In this document: one piece after another, positions 22,475 through 22,589 of the stretch
How the letters are laid out: each line of letters begins with the position of its first letter
Position numbering within the stretch: position 1 is the stretch's first letter
Assembly: GCA_035574155.1 (NCBI GenBank)
Contig: DATLZD010000035.1
Span: 1 to 22,589, forward strand
Source: HRBIN24 sp035574155
Lineage (GTDB): Bacteria; Chloroflexota; Dehalococcoidia; SM23-28-2; HRBIN24
Length of the DNA: 22,589 nucleotides
Direction: 5' to 3'
The notes under the pieces: model-generated
The model's input: the letters and a program-made list of their open reading frames with translations, nothing else
What the model was told of the DNA's origin: nothing
The model's database searches: none
Position numbers and translations under genes: made by a program

Positions 22475-22588
22475 CTAGCTGAGGGTGGCAGGGATGGGGG
22501 GCCGGGGCAGGAGCGGGGGCAACAAGAGGCGCAGCAGCAGCCGTAGGTTGTAGGCGGTGGCCTCCAGATAGGCCCGCTTCTGGGCCAT
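22475..22588 (-). CDS. Transposase C-terminal end (partial, continues past right edge)
   Basis: From the right edge an open minus-strand frame reads MAQKRAYLEATAYNLRLLLR followed by LLLPPLLPRPPIPATLS and TAG at 22477-22475. The phrase AYLEATAYNLRLLLRLL resembles the extreme C-terminus of DDE transposases of the IS1182 type (AYL.AA..NLKRL). The ATG at 22588 is probably internal, with the rest of the gene beyond the window. The proline- and leucine-rich tail and short length make the family call tentative. Confidence 0.55.
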   Translation of the reverse strand: MAQKRAYLEATAYNLRLLLRLLLPPLLPRPPIPATLS

Positions 22589-22589
22589 G

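Overview
The window is 22.6 kb of very GC-rich DNA, with almost every codon ending in G or C, frequent GTG/TTG starts and tightly packed genes. The gene content suggests a Chloroflexota bacterium, perhaps Dehalococcoidia- or SAR202-like. The hints are a DUF2851 gene behind a small XRE gene, a DUF35/SCPx-thiolase pair, and several FAH, LLM and MBL enzymes. No rRNA, tRNA or CRISPR was seen, and the lineage is an inference.

Layout. (a) 1-3232: 3' end of lysC, converging on holA (DNA polymerase III delta); then trxA and trxB behind a promoter covered by a perfect inverted repeat. (b) 3239-8837: a nitrogen operon amtB - glnK - unknown gene - SPFH/flotillin-like gene - glnA. It is preceded by four GNAAC elements at exact 11-bp steps, a GlnR-type operator. 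(c) 8834-10846, minus strand: LLM flavin monooxygenase, a small unknown gene and an OsmC/Ohr-family gene. The OsmC gene has an in-frame TGA exactly where the second family cysteine belongs, with a SECIS-like hairpin just after it, so it is a candidate selenoprotein. (d) 10987-16108: a cell-envelope locus. A 939-aa protein joins a secreted GH3 (NagZ-like) domain, a membrane segment and a cytoplasmic OmpR-type winged helix. A lipoprotein with a glycosidase-like barrel follows it, and a membrane-anchored class A beta-lactamase-like protein with a degenerate active site is divergent to it. (e) 16114-19823, minus strand: SCPx-type thiolase and DUF35 partner, then an MBL hydrolase and an FAH-family enzyme. 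(f) 20067-22394, plus strand: XRE regulator, DUF2851 protein, era. (g) 22475-22588: C-terminal end of a transposase that runs off the right edge.

How the parts may work together. The nitrogen operon would couple ammonium import (AmtB), its PII gate (GlnK) and assimilation (GlnA) under one activator; the flotillin-like protein inside it suggests membrane scaffolding of that complex. The GH3-TM-winged-helix protein has the layout of a one-component transmembrane regulator with a glycan-binding exterior. Together with the divergent penicillin-recognising-fold protein it looks like a cell-wall sensing module not known to me. The strongest candidates for something new are this fusion regulator and the OsmC-type selenoprotein.
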